DNA of 64,000 nt from Saccharothrix sp. NRRL B-16348 (GTDB taxonomy: Bacteria; Actinomycetota; Actinomycetes; Mycobacteriales; Pseudonocardiaceae): assembly GCF_001280085.1 (NCBI RefSeq), contig NZ_LGED01000235.1, positions 14,042 through 78,041 on the forward strand, given 5' to 3'. Of this stretch, positions 33,576 to 44,400 are shown in pieces (the stretch's first letter is position 1; each line of letters starts with the position of its first letter). Under the pieces are notes generated by a model that was not told where the DNA came from, did not search any database, and saw only the letters and a list, made by a program, of their open reading frames with translations. Both the position numbers and the translations under genes were made by a program.

Positions 33576-34514
33576 ATGTCTTCCGTGGAAACTATCCGGT
33601 GGGGGCTGGTCACCGCGATCGCCCCGGTCGCGTGGGGCTCGACGTACTACGTCACGCACCACTTGCTGCCCGCCGACCACCCGCTGTGGGGTGCGGTGCT
33701 GCGCGCGCTGCCCGCCGGTGTGCTGCTGCTCCTGTTGTGCCGCAAACGTCCTCGTGGCCGGTGGTGGTGGCGGTCGCTCGTGCTCGGCACCTTGAACATG
33801 GGCGCGTTCTTCGCGCTCGTCTACCTCGCCGCGCAGCTGCTGCCGACCAGCCTGGCCTCGACGATCATGGCCACGTCACCGGTCGCGATGATCGCCCTGG
33901 CGTGGCCGCTGCTCGGTGAACGACCGCGTGGCCGGGCGGTGCTGGGCGCGCTCACCGGCATCGCCGGCGTGGTGCTCATGCTCGCTGCGGGCGTGGACGC
34001 CGTCGACCCGCTCGGGGTCGTCGTGTCGGTCGCCGCGATGGCGATGTCCGCGTTCGGCCACGTCCTCACCAAGCGCTGGGGCGCGGGCGCGGCCGTGCTG
34101 TCGGTGACGTCGTGGCAGCTCGTCGCGGGCGGCGCGGTGCTGGTCGTGCCGGCGCTCGCGGTCGAGGGCGCCCCGCCGGCGCTCACCGGCGCCAACCTGC
34201 TCGGCTTCGCGTTCGTGTCCGTGGTCGCGACGGCGGTCGCGTTCGTCGCCTGGTTCACCGGCCTGCGCCACCTCGACGCGGGCACGGTGGGGTTGATCGG
34301 CCTGCTCAACCCGGTGACCGGGGTCGTGCTCGGCCTGCTGCTGGCGGGCGAGTCGCTGGTCGCGCACCAGGTGTTGGGGATCGTGCTCGTGCTGTCCGGT
34401 GTGCTGCTCGGCCGGCACCGCCCGGCGCCGGCTGCGGGAAGGCGGGCGCGGATCGCCGCCCGTTCGTGGACGCGGACTCAGCGCTCGGGGCGCGCCACCA
34501 GCGACCACAGGTAG
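33576..34514 (+). CDS. EamA/DMT-superfamily transporter
   Basis: 312 aa from the ATG at 33576; GTG at 33585 is an alternative start. Ten hydrophobic segments arranged as two EamA halves. The first half has VAWGSTYYVTHHLLP and ATSPVAMIALAWPLLGERP; the second has VVATAVAFVAWFTGLRHL and LLNPVTGVVLGLLLAGESL. These match the RhaT/EamA metabolite exporter family. The last 37 bases overlap the 3' end of the convergent winged-helix gene. Regulation by the divergent MarR is strongly suggested. The cargo is unknown, probably an amino acid derivative or drug. Confidence 0.92.
   Translation: MSSVETIRWGLVTAIAPVAWGSTYYVTHHLLPADHPLWGAVLRALPAGVLLLLLCRKRPRGRWWWRSLVLGTLNMGAFFALVYLAAQLLPTSLASTIMATSPVAMIALAWPLLGERPRGRAVLGALTGIAGVVLMLAAGVDAVDPLGVVVSVAAMAMSAFGHVLTKRWGAGAAVLSVTSWQLVAGGAVLVVPALAVEGAPPALTGANLLGFAFVSVVATAVAFVAWFTGLRHLDAGTVGLIGLLNPVTGVVLGLLLAGESLVAHQVLGIVLVLSGVLLGRHRPAPAAGRRARIAARSWTRTQRSGRATSDHR
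33581..33590. promoter_or_regulatory. MarR operator, site 2
   Basis: TTCC-GT-GGAA repeats the core of site 1, with centres 21 bases apart (two helical turns). It overlaps the first codons of the transporter gene, so binding here would also block an early-elongating polymerase, or the real start is downstream. Confidence 0.65.
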
Positions 34515-35014
34515 CTCAACGGTTCGCCGTCGGCCTCGTCGCGCTCGACGAACTCGGTGATCAGCGCGATCATCCGGGCGTTCAGCTCCGCCTGGGACGC
34601 CGCGCCGAGGCGCAACGTGCCCCGCGCGGTCTCCCGGTTGGCGTTCGGCCCGGCCTCCAGCACCTCGGCCCGGTGCGCGGCGAGCATCGCCAGGTCCACC
34701 TGCCGGGCCAGGCCCTCGCCCTCGACGTCGACCAACCCCAGCCGCCACGTCCGGCCGGTCGCCCGGTAGGGCCGCTCCAACGCGCCGCGCGTGCCGCTGC
34801 GCACCGGTTCGGCGGCCAGGAAGTCCTGCTTCACCAGCGCCCGCACGTGCCGCAGCACGGTCGCCGGCGCGACGCCGAGCCGGTCCGACAGCTCCTTGTT
34901 CGTCAACGCCCGGTCCCAGCACAACCGCAGGATGCGCCAGCGCAACGGGTGCGCGAGCGCCTTCAGCTCCTCGACCGTGGCGTCGCGGGCGGGGTGATCA
35001 GGTGGAGCCGGCAC
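34478..35014 (-). CDS. Winged-helix (ArsR/HTH_20-like) transcriptional regulator
   Basis: 178 aa from the GTG at 35014; an ATG at 35086 would extend it over the promoter side of the next gene and is less likely. HTH region: VEELKALAHPLRWRILRLC, then LTNKELSDRLGVAPATVLRHV, typical of ArsR-like helix-turn-helix 20 proteins. The C-terminal part (YRATGRTWRLGLVDVEGEG, then LNARMIALITEFVE) is the alpha/beta domain these regulators use for dimerisation or ligand binding. It is divergent from the S9 peptidase gene, its most likely target. Its 3' end overlaps the convergent EamA gene. Confidence 0.87.
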   Translation of the reverse strand: MPAPPDHPARDATVEELKALAHPLRWRILRLCWDRALTNKELSDRLGVAPATVLRHVRALVKQDFLAAEPVRSGTRGALERPYRATGRTWRLGLVDVEGEGLARQVDLAMLAAHRAEVLEAGPNANRETARGTLRLGAASQAELNARMIALITEFVERDEADGEPLSYLWSLVARPER

Positions 35015-35108
35015 GCCGCAGAGGCTAACCCACCCGCCCTTGCCGTGCCCGGCAGTGGTTTGGTTGACTGCTATCGATTGCGCCAAATGAAATCACTTGG
35101 GGGCGACC

Positions 35109-36917
35109 GTGGTGAGCTGGACCGACTTCGAGTGGCTGACCGGCGCCGAGCCGAGCCCGGACGGCAAGGCCGTGGTGTACGTCAGCGACGCCTCCGGCCG
35201 GCCGCAACCCTGGGTGTTGCCGCTGGGCGGAACCCCTCGTCGGGTGGAGGTGGCCGGCTCGGTCCACCGGTGCGTGTGGCGGCCGGACGGCGCGCGGCTG
35301 CTCGTGCTGACCGATCTCGACGGCGGTGAGGACCACCGGCTCGCCGAGGTCGACCCCGTGACGGGCGACGTGGAGTGGCTGGTCGCCGAGGAAGGCGTGC
35401 GGTGCGAGATCGGCACGCCCTACGGCACCAACGGCCGCCCCTACAGCCCGGACGGGGCGCTGCTCGCCTACGCGTCCAACGCCCGTGACCGCGAGGTGTT
35501 CGACGTGCTGGTGCGAGACCTGCGCACCGGCGACGAGCGGATCGTGCTGCACGGTGACGACCGCTACCTGCCGATCGGCTTCTCCCCCGACGCACGGCTG
35601 CTGCTCGTGCTGCGGCTGCACCAGAACACCGAGCAGGACCTGTTCGTCTGCGACCTCGCCACCGACGACGTCCGACTGCTCACACCGCACGACGGACCGG
35701 CGAAGTACCACCCGGTCGCGTGGCTGCCCGACTCGTCGGGCGTCTACCTGTGCACGACCCAGGGCCGTGACTTCCTCGGCCTCGCCGCGCTGTCCCTGGA
35801 CGGCGGTCTGACCTGGATCGACACCCCGGAGTCCGATGTGGAGGGAGCCGCTCTCGCACCGGGCGGCACGCGGCTCGCGTGGGGCGTCAACGAGAACGGC
35901 TACACCCGACTGCGGTGGGCCGACCTCGGCAGCCCGCCCGCCGACGTCACCGGGCTGCCGCGTGGCGTCGCGGTCGCCGAGTTCGGCCTCGACGGCTTCA
36001 CCCCGCGGTTCACGGCGTCCGGTGAGCTCCTGGTGCAGCTCGCCAGGCCGGACGCGGCGACCGACCTGTTCCTGCTGGACCTCGACCGGGACGAGGCCGA
36101 GCAGCTCACCGACTGCGGCGCACGGCTGCCGGGCGCGGTCGTGACGCCGACCGTCGTCCACACCACGAGCGCCGACGGCGAAACCGTGCCGTCCCTGCTC
36201 TACCGGCCGCCGACGGCGGGCGCGGACCGCAAGGTGCCGGTGGTCGTGACCGTCCACGGTGGACCGGAGGTCCAGGCGAAGCCGGGGTTCGACCCGCTGG
36301 TGCAGGCGCTCCTGGCACGCGGGATCGGCGTGCTCGCGCCCAACATCCGCGGGTCCTCCGGGTACGGGATGCGCTACCAGCGGCTGATCTACCGCGACTG
36401 GGGCGGCGGCGACCTGGTCGACCTGGAGGCGTCGGCGCGGCTGCTCGACGACGTGCCGTGGGCCGACACGACACGGCTCGGCGTGCACGGCGCGTCCTAC
36501 GGCGGGTTCGCCGCGCTGGCGTGCCTGACCCTGCTGCCGCACCTGTGGCGGGCCGGTGTGAGCGAGTGCGGGCCGTCGGACCTGCTCAACGACATCCGGG
36601 GGTTCCCGCCGACCTGGCGCAAGCGGGCGGTCGACTGGATCGGCGACCCCGACGACCCGGCCGACGTCGCCCGCCTCACCGCGCGCAGCCCGCTCGAACA
36701 CGCCCACCAGCTCACCGCGCCGGTGCTGATCATGCACGGCGAGAACGACCGCAACGTGGACCCCGCGGAATCCGAGCGGATGTACCACAGGCTGCGCGAG
36801 CTGGGCAAACCGGCACAGCTCGTACTGCACCCCGGCGTCGGGCACGGGTGGGACCGGGCCGGGCTCGCCGCCACCATCGACCTGATCGTCTCGTGGTTCG
36901 CCGACCACCTCGGGTGA
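35109..36917 (+). CDS. S9-family (prolyl oligopeptidase-like) peptidase
   Basis: 602 aa from GTG 35109; GTG 35112 is equally possible, and the GGGGG at 35099-35103 fits either. The N-terminal half is a beta-propeller with SPDG turns (EPSPDGKAVVYVSD, YSPDGALLAY, FSPDARLLLV). The C-terminal alpha/beta hydrolase has the S9 nucleophile HGASYGGFAAL (Ser463), Asp547 in HGENDRNVDP and His579 in GVGHGWD. PVVVTVHGGPEVQ forms the oxyanion region. There is no signal peptide, so it probably acts on short peptides in the cytoplasm. A TTGACT hexamer at 35064-35069 may be part of the promoter. Confidence 0.93.
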   Translation: MVSWTDFEWLTGAEPSPDGKAVVYVSDASGRPQPWVLPLGGTPRRVEVAGSVHRCVWRPDGARLLVLTDLDGGEDHRLAEVDPVTGDVEWLVAEEGVRCEIGTPYGTNGRPYSPDGALLAYASNARDREVFDVLVRDLRTGDERIVLHGDDRYLPIGFSPDARLLLVLRLHQNTEQDLFVCDLATDDVRLLTPHDGPAKYHPVAWLPDSSGVYLCTTQGRDFLGLAALSLDGGLTWIDTPESDVEGAALAPGGTRLAWGVNENGYTRLRWADLGSPPADVTGLPRGVAVAEFGLDGFTPRFTASGELLVQLARPDAATDLFLLDLDRDEAEQLTDCGARLPGAVVTPTVVHTTSADGETVPSLLYRPPTAGADRKVPVVVTVHGGPEVQAKPGFDPLVQALLARGIGVLAPNIRGSSGYGMRYQRLIYRDWGGGDLVDLEASARLLDDVPWADTTRLGVHGASYGGFAALACLTLLPHLWRAGVSECGPSDLLNDIRGFPPTWRKRAVDWIGDPDDPADVARLTARSPLEHAHQLTAPVLIMHGENDRNVDPAESERMYHRLRELGKPAQLVLHPGVGHGWDRAGLAATIDLIVSWFADHLG

Positions 36918-36924
36918 GCGGGCA

Positions 36925-38418
36925 TCACCGCTTCTCCCGCAAGGGTTCCCGGTGCACGGCCGTGGCCGGATCGGTCGTCAGCTCGTAGTCGCGCAGGCGC
37001 ACCGAGCGGAGCAGTCGGCGGTAGGCCAGGGTTGAGCCCGGGTAGAGCACCGTCCCGGCGGGCGAGTCGTCGTGGTACCAGGTCCGGCAGCCGCCCACGG
37101 CCCAGATCGTGCGCGCGAACTTCCGGCGCAGCCACTCCTGGAAGCGCCGCTCCGCCTCCGGCCGGACGACCAGCGCCACGGCGCCGGCCGCGCGCACCGC
37201 CCGGATCGCGCGGACGACGTACCGCGACTGGGCCTCGATGGTGACGACCGCCCCCGTGTAGGGCACGGCGCTGTGCGGGCCGAGCAGCAGGAACGCGTTG
37301 GGGAACCCGGACACCGCCACACCCTGGTAAGTGGACGCGCCCGTGCGCCACACGTCGCTCAACAGGCGTCCGTCCACGCCCTCGACCTCGATGTGGTGGA
37401 ACGACCCGGTGACGTCGAACCCGGTCGCGTAGACCACCACGTCGACCTCGTGCTCGTTCCCGGTCTCGTCTACGACGGCACGCGGGCGCAGGGCGGTGGG
37501 ACCGCCGGCGACGACGTGGACGTTGGCCCGGTTGAGCGCCGGGTAGTACTCGTTGGAGAACAGCACCCGCTTGCAGCCGAGCCGGTACCGCGGGGTGAGC
37601 TTGTCCCGCAGCTCCGGGTCGTCCACCTGGGCGGCGATCTGCCGGAGCACCACCGGTTCCGCGGCCGCGAGCGCGTCCGGGCGGTGGTGGAAGCCGAGCC
37701 CCCGCTTCTCCCGGCGCAGGTAGATCCTCAGCCGGTGCAGCGACTGCGCCCACGGCAGCAGGCGGAACAGCCGCTTGCGCCACGCGGACACCGGCGCGTC
37801 GGCCTTCGGCAGCACCCACGCCGGCGTGCGCTGGAAGACGGTCAACGCGGCGGCGCGTTCGGCCAGGTGCGGCACGAGCTGGACGCCGGACGCGCCCACG
37901 CCGACCAACGCGACCCGCTTGCCGGTGAGGTCCACGTCGTGGTTCCAGCGCGAGGAGTGCCAGGCGTACCCCTCGAATACGCCCGGCAGGTCCGGCACCT
38001 TCGGCGTGTGCAGGCCACCGACGCCCAGGACGAGAAAGCGGCTGGTGTAGGTGGCGCCGGCCGAGGTCGACACCACCCACGTCCCGCTGTCTGCCTGCCA
38101 CCGCGCCCCGGTGACCTCCGTGCCGAACCGGATCGAGGGCCGCAGGCCGCGTCGCCGTGCCACGTCCCGCAGGTAGGCGAGGATCTCCGGCTGGGTGGCG
38201 TAGGTGGAGCTCCACCGCGGGTTGCGGTCGCGGGCGTAGGAGTAGAGGTCGGACTCCACGTCGCACGACGCGTCGGGGTACGTGTTGTCGCGCCACGTGC
38301 CCCCGAGGTCGGCCGCCTTCTCCAAGACGAGGAAGTCGATCCCCGCCGCGGCCAGGTCGGCGGCCTGGCGCAGACCGGACATGCCTGCCCCGACGACGAG
38401 CACCTCGGTGGCGGTCAT
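36925..38418 (-). CDS. Baeyer-Villiger-type flavin monooxygenase
   Basis: 497 aa; ATG at 38418 overlaps the PKS stop (ATGA), so it is coupled to the PKS. FAD-binding VVGAGMSG at residues 8-15 and NADPH-binding VALVGVGASG near 178 flank the Baeyer-Villiger fingerprint FEGYAWHSSRW (Phe148-Trp158; the usual following Pro/Asp is Asn). LGGTWRDNTYP near residue 38 is the typical FAD/substrate segment, and VVYATGFD the conserved ATG motif. Such enzymes insert oxygen next to a ketone or hydroxylate heteroatoms. The coupling suggests it oxidises the PKS product, perhaps a ketone to an ester. The gene ends seven bases from the convergent S9 gene, with no room for a terminator. Confidence 0.93.
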   Translation of the reverse strand: MTATEVLVVGAGMSGLRQAADLAAAGIDFLVLEKAADLGGTWRDNTYPDASCDVESDLYSYARDRNPRWSSTYATQPEILAYLRDVARRRGLRPSIRFGTEVTGARWQADSGTWVVSTSAGATYTSRFLVLGVGGLHTPKVPDLPGVFEGYAWHSSRWNHDVDLTGKRVALVGVGASGVQLVPHLAERAAALTVFQRTPAWVLPKADAPVSAWRKRLFRLLPWAQSLHRLRIYLRREKRGLGFHHRPDALAAAEPVVLRQIAAQVDDPELRDKLTPRYRLGCKRVLFSNEYYPALNRANVHVVAGGPTALRPRAVVDETGNEHEVDVVVYATGFDVTGSFHHIEVEGVDGRLLSDVWRTGASTYQGVAVSGFPNAFLLLGPHSAVPYTGAVVTIEAQSRYVVRAIRAVRAAGAVALVVRPEAERRFQEWLRRKFARTIWAVGGCRTWYHDDSPAGTVLYPGSTLAYRRLLRSVRLRDYELTTDPATAVHREPLREKR

Positions 38419-41400
38419 CGGTCCACCTCGCCGAGGAAGTCCGCGATCCGCGGCCAGAGCGCGGTCCACGCCTCGTCGGCGTGGTCGTTGTCGTGGCCCA
38501 GGCCGGGCACGGTCACCAAGCGCGCGGGCAGGCTCGACCGCCGTGCCCGGTCCACCAGGTCCAACGCCTGCGTCACGGGCACCACCTCGTCGGCGTCGCC
38601 GTGCACGACCAGGAGCGGCGCCTCGACGGCGTCGAGCCTGGCCAACGGCTGCCGCACGGGGTCGGCGAAGTGCGCCTCGACCTCCTCCGGCCCGACATCG
38701 GGACGGCCGGTCAGCAGGGCGCCGGGACGGGAGCGCTCGGCGTCGACCAGCAGCGCCGGGTCGTACAGCCCCATGAGCAGCACGGCCCGGTGCCACAACG
38801 ACGGTTCACGGGCCAGCGCGAGGAGCGCGGAGTACGCGCCCCGGCTCGTGCCGAGGACGCTCAGCCTCGCCGGGTCGACCTCGGGCAGGCCGGCCAGGTG
38901 GTGGGCGGCGGCCACGACGTCGTCGATGTCCCGGCCGCCCATTTCGGCCAGCGCGCGGTACTCGGCGCCGTGCCCCGGCGCCCCGCGCTGGTCGACCGTG
39001 AACACGGCGAACCCCGCCGCGAGCAGCGGTCCGTGCTCGCTCACGCGGGCGTAACGGCCCTGGTCGTCCAGGGCACCGCCCTCACCGGAGGTGCACACGA
39101 CGACGGCCGGGTGCGGCCCGGGACCGTCGGGCAGGCTGAGGTGGCCGTGCACGACCACGCCGTCCGCCGAGGTGAACTCGTGGGCGGTGATGCGCTCGGC
39201 GGGCCGCGACGGGGTGTTCGGCGCCCGGTCCAGCTCCTCGGCCAGCAGGTCGACCAGGCCGCTCACGGTCAGGTTCCGCTGGAGCTTCACGGCGGGCACC
39301 GACACGCCGAGCGCGTTCTGCAACCCGACCCTCAGCTCGACCGCCACCAGGGAGTCGATGTCGACCGCCTGCTCGTCCGCCAACTGCTGCCCGGTCAGGC
39401 CGGTGGTGCGCTCCAGGAGCGGGGTGACGAGCGTGGACAGCAGGTCGACGCGTTCCGCCGCGGTCGCGTCGCGCAGGCGCTGCACGACCGTCGAGTGCGC
39501 GTCGCCGTCCGAGGTGTCGGCGGGCACCAGCTCCTCGTACCGGGGCAGCCGGGCCAGTTGCGGGTTGGCCCGCGCCCAGCGCGACCAGTCGACGTCGGCC
39601 ACCGACACCTCCACGGGTCGGGTGCGCAGCAGTGCTCCCAGCTCCGCCACCAGCCGGGCGGGCGACAGGCCGACGTGGCCGTTGCGGCGCAACGCGTCAC
39701 CGACCGCGCCGTCGCGGCTGACCGCGACGCCCACCTCGTCGACCATGCCCCAGCCCACGGCGATGGCGGGCAGTCCCTTGAGGTTCCGGTGCCGCGCCAG
39801 CGCGTTGAGGAACTCGTTGGCGGTGGCGTACGCGCCCGCCGCGGCGGCGCCGAGCTGGGCGGCGACCGACGAGAAGAGCACGAAGAAGTCCAGGTCGTCC
39901 GCCTGCGTCGCCAGGTGCAGGTGCCAGGCGCCGTCCGCCTTCGGCCGGGTGGCGGCGACCAGGCGGGCCGCGTCGGTGTCCGCCAGCACCACGTCGTCGA
40001 AGTCCGCCGCGGCGTGGACGACGCCCCGCACCGGGGGCAGCTCCTCGCGCAGCAGAGCGAACATCCGCTCGACCGCGCCGCGGTCGGCGACGTCGACGCG
40101 TTCGACGCGGACCTCGACGCCCCGCCCGGTCAGCTCGGCGACCACCCGCTCGGCCTCGGGCGTGACGACGCCGCGCCTGCCGACGAGCACCAGGTGGCGT
40201 GCGCCGCGGTCGGCCAGCCACCCGGCCACCACGAGCCCCAGGCCGCCCAGGCCTCCGGTGACCACGTAGGCGCCGTCGGGCCGGATCGGCGAACCGGGCA
40301 CGGAGGCCGCCGGCACCGACACCGGTTCCCCCGCGACGCGCACCACGACCTTGCCGACGTGATCACCGCGGGTCATCGCGCGGAACGCCACGTCGACCTG
40401 CCCGGCGGGCACCTCGGTGACCGGCAGCGGGTCGAACCCGCCGTCCTCGTGCAGGGCGACCACGTCCAGCATCGACGCGCGCACCAGCCCGGGGTCCAGC
40501 AGCATCATCCGGTCGTAGTCGAACGCGTGGAACGACAACGCGCGGTGGAAGGGCGCCAGGCCCAGCGAGTGGTCGGCGGCGATGTCGACCTTGCCCAGCT
40601 CGACGAAGCGACCGAAGGGCCGCAGCAGCCCCAGGCTCTTGCGCAGCAGTTCCCCGGACAGCGAGTTGACCACGACGTCGACCCCCTCGCCGCCGGTCCA
40701 GCGCTGCACGTCGTCGGCGAACGCCGTGGACCGCGAGTCGGACACGCCCGCCACGCCCTCGCGGCGCAGGAACTCCCGCCGCTCGTCGCTGCCCGCGGTC
40801 GCGTACACCCGCGCGCCGAGCCGGGTCGCGATGCGCACCGCGGCCAGACCCACGCCGCCCGCGGCGGAGTGGACGAGCACCGTCTCACCCGGTCGCACCC
40901 GGGCCAGGCGCACCAACGCCTGGTGGGCCGTGACCACGGGGAGCAGCGAAGCGGCCTGGGCCAAGGACAGGGTCGACGGCTTGCGCACCACGCGCACCGC
41001 GTCGACCGTGACGTGCGAGCCGAACAGGTCGGCGGCGTGCACGAAGACCTCGTCGCCGGGACGCAGGTCCGCCACGTCCGCGCCGATCCGCACGACGGTG
41101 CCGGAGCACTCCAGGCCGAGCGCCTGCCGGGAGAGGCTGCCCTCCAACGCCTCCGGGGTGAGCAGACCCGTCACCTTCAGCACGTCCTTGAAGTTGAGGC
41201 CCACGAAGGAGACCTCGACCTCCACCTCGGTGGCCCTGGGTGCGCGGCGGGCCGTCGCGGCGAACCGCAAGCCCTCCACGCCCTGGCCGTCGGCGCGCAG
41301 GCGCACGGGGGTCTCGCCGGCCCGGCTGGTCACGTGGTGCAGCGCGGACCGGTCACCCGCCCGTTCGAGCCGGCGGACGTACCGGGCGTCGCCGCGGAGC

Positions 41401-44400
41401 ACCACCTCGTCCAGCCCGGTGCGGGTCAGTTCGTCGGCCAGGGCCGCGGCGGGGGTTTCCGGCGTGACGTCGACGAGCCGGCAGCGGAGGTCCGGCCGCT
41501 CGGCGCCGACCACGCGGCCGAAGCCCCACAGGGCCGCCGCGAACGGGTCGGTGGTGTGGTCGTCCGCGGTGGCGCTCTGCGCGCCGGACGTCACCAGGAA
41601 CAGCGGTGCGGCGGTGTCGGTCAGGGCTTGCACGAGCCGCAGCGGTGAGGCGACCGGCGCGCACGCGGCCGCGTCGTCCCGCTCGGTGCCGTTGACGTAG
41701 ACCACGCCGCGGCACGGCGAGCCGACGCCGGCGCGGACAGCGTCGAGCCAGTTCTCGTCTTCCGGTGACGTGCGCAGGACGTCACCGCCCCGCGCGGTCA
41801 GTTCGGCGGCCAGGGCCGAGGACACCGGTGAGGACCCGATGACGACCCAGCGGCCCTCCGCCTCACCGGAGGGCTCCAGCGGTTCCGCGCGCCACGCGTG
41901 CTCGTAGTAGAGGTCTTCGGATCGGGACGACGGCCCGTCACCGTCCTGGACGAGCCGCTGGGCGCGCAGGCCGATCACCTCGGCGACCACCTCGCCGTCG
42001 TCGGTGAACAGGGTCAGGTCGCACTCCAGCCGCCCGGGAGCGGTGGCGCCGCGGTCACGCCCGTGCAGCCACAGCGTCCGGCCGGGCGAGCGGTGGAAGC
42101 GGAGTTCGGCGATGCGCGCGGGCACGTAGGTCACGCCGTCCTCGCCGGACAGCCGCAACGACCCGGCGATCACCGCCTGCAGCGCCGCGTCGAGCAGCGC
42201 CGGGTGCAGCCGGTGGCCCGCCGCGTCGACCGCGTCGACCCGGACCTCGGCGAACACCTCGCCGGTCGCCTCCCGGAACCACAGCCTCTCGACCCCGCGG
42301 AACGCCGGCCCGTAGGTCAGGTTGCTGCGGTCCAGCAGCGCGTACACCTCGTCCCGGCCGAACTCCGGCAGCGACCGCGTCGACTCCGCCAACGCCTCGG
42401 CACGTCGTGGCGCGGGCCGCGGGCGCAGGACGTCCGGTCGGCGCATCCGCGCGTGCGACGTCCAGCCGGCGTCGTCGCCCTGCCCGCGGCTGTGCAGCGT
42501 CACGAGGCGCCGGCCGGGGTCGTAGGCGACGCGGAGCGTCGTGACAGAACGCGGCTGGAGCGCGAGAGGCCGCTGGAAGACGACGTCCTCGAAGAAGCAC
42601 GGCTCGTCGTCGGGGAACAGGGCCAGCGCCGCTTCCAGGTAGCCGGAGCCGGGGAAGACCACGGTGTCGCCGATTCGGTGGTCGGTGAGGTAGGGCAACT
42701 CGCTCTCGGACAGCTCCACGTCCCGGGTGGGGTCGACCGCCGGCACGGTCCGCCCGGCCAGCCGCAGGCCGCCGCCGCCCAGCCTGGCCTCCCGCGCGGC
42801 GGCCGACTCGACCCAGTGGTGTTCCCGCTGCCACGGGTACCGCGGCAGGTCCAGGTGCTCGCGCGGCCCGGGGTGCACGCCCTCCCAGTCGGGGTCCACC
42901 CCCGCCGCGTAGAGGGCGCCCAGCGCTTCGAGCAGCTGCTGCCGCTGGGGGCGGTCCCGGCGCAGCGACGCCACCCGCACGACGTCGCCGTGCCCGGCCA
43001 GCCCTTCGTCGATCGCCGCGGCCAGCACCGGGTGCGGTCCGACCTCGACGACCGCCGCCGGGGCGGACGACAGCACCCGCCGCAGCGCCGCGGCGAACCG
43101 GACCGGCCTGCGCACGTTCTCCCACCAGTAGGCGGCGTCCAGCTCGACACCGGTCACCAGGTCACCCGTCACGGTCGACACGAGCGGGACCCGTGCCTCG
43201 CGCGGCGTGATGCCGCTCAACGCCGCCAGCAGCGGCTCGCGGATCACGTCCATGTGCCGGCTGTGGTAGGCCACCTCGACCCGCAGCGGCTGCACCGACG
43301 CGCCGGCCGCGCGCAGTCGCCACGTGACCTCTTCGACGGCGGCCGGGTCGCCGGCCAGGGTCGTCGCGGTCGCGCTGTTGACGGCGGCCACCTCCACCCC
43401 GTCCACCAAGTGGGGCTCCACAGCGTCCGCGGCCAGGTCGACCGCCACCATCGCGCCGCGACCGGCCAGGCCGGCCTGGAGGCTCGCCCGGTGGAACGCG
43501 ACCGTCAGCGCGTCCGGCAGGGAGTACACGCCCGCCGCGTACGCCGCGGCCACCTCGCCGACGCTGTGGCCCACGACCGCCGAGGGTTCGACGCCCCAGG
43601 CACGCCAGAGCGCGGTGAGACCCGCCTGCACGACGAAGTTGGCGACCTGCGCGTAGACGGTCTCGGTCAGCCGGGACTCGTCCCGCTCGCGCAGCAGCTC
43701 GTCGGCGATCGACAGGCCGAAGCGCGCCAGCACCGCGTCGCACTCGGCGACCACCTCGGCGAACCGCGGCTCGGTCCGCAGCAGCTCGCGCCCCATGCCC
43801 CACCACTGCGGGCCCATGCCGGTGTAGACGAAGGCCACGCCGCTGCGCGTCGCCCGGCGCGGGGCGGGCTCCAGCCGCCGCAGCTCCTCCACCGCGCCCG
43901 CCACGTCGACCGCCACGACCGACGTGCGGAGGGGGTGGTGGTCGCGCTGCCGTGAAGCCGCACGGGCGAGCCGCCGCAGCGCCGGCGCGTCCGGGCGTTC
44001 CAGCAGGTCCGCGTACCGCGCGGCGAGCGCGCGCAAGGCCTCCGGACTGCGTGCCGATAGCGGGAGCACGTGCGGTCGGCCGTCGTCGCCCTCCTCGTCG
44101 GCGGTCGCCGGTGCTTGGGGCGCCTGCTCCAGGATCGCGTGCGCGTTGGTGCCGCCGAAGCCGAACGAGTTCACCCCCGCCCGGCGCGGGCCCGGCAGGT
44201 CGGGGAACGGCACGATCCCGGTCGGCACCCGCAGGGGCAGCCGGTCGAACGGGATGCGGGGGTTGGGCCGCTCGAAGTGGAGGTTCGGCGGGATGAGACC
44301 GCGCTCCAGGCACAGGCTCGCCTTGATCACGCCGGCGACGCCCGCCGCGGCCTCGGTGTGGCCGATGTTCGACTTCACCGAGCCGATCCAGTGCGTCCGG

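Noticed and set aside
34557..34997. Plus-strand frames within the winged-helix gene
   Set aside because: Shadow frames of the minus-strand regulator; no motif.
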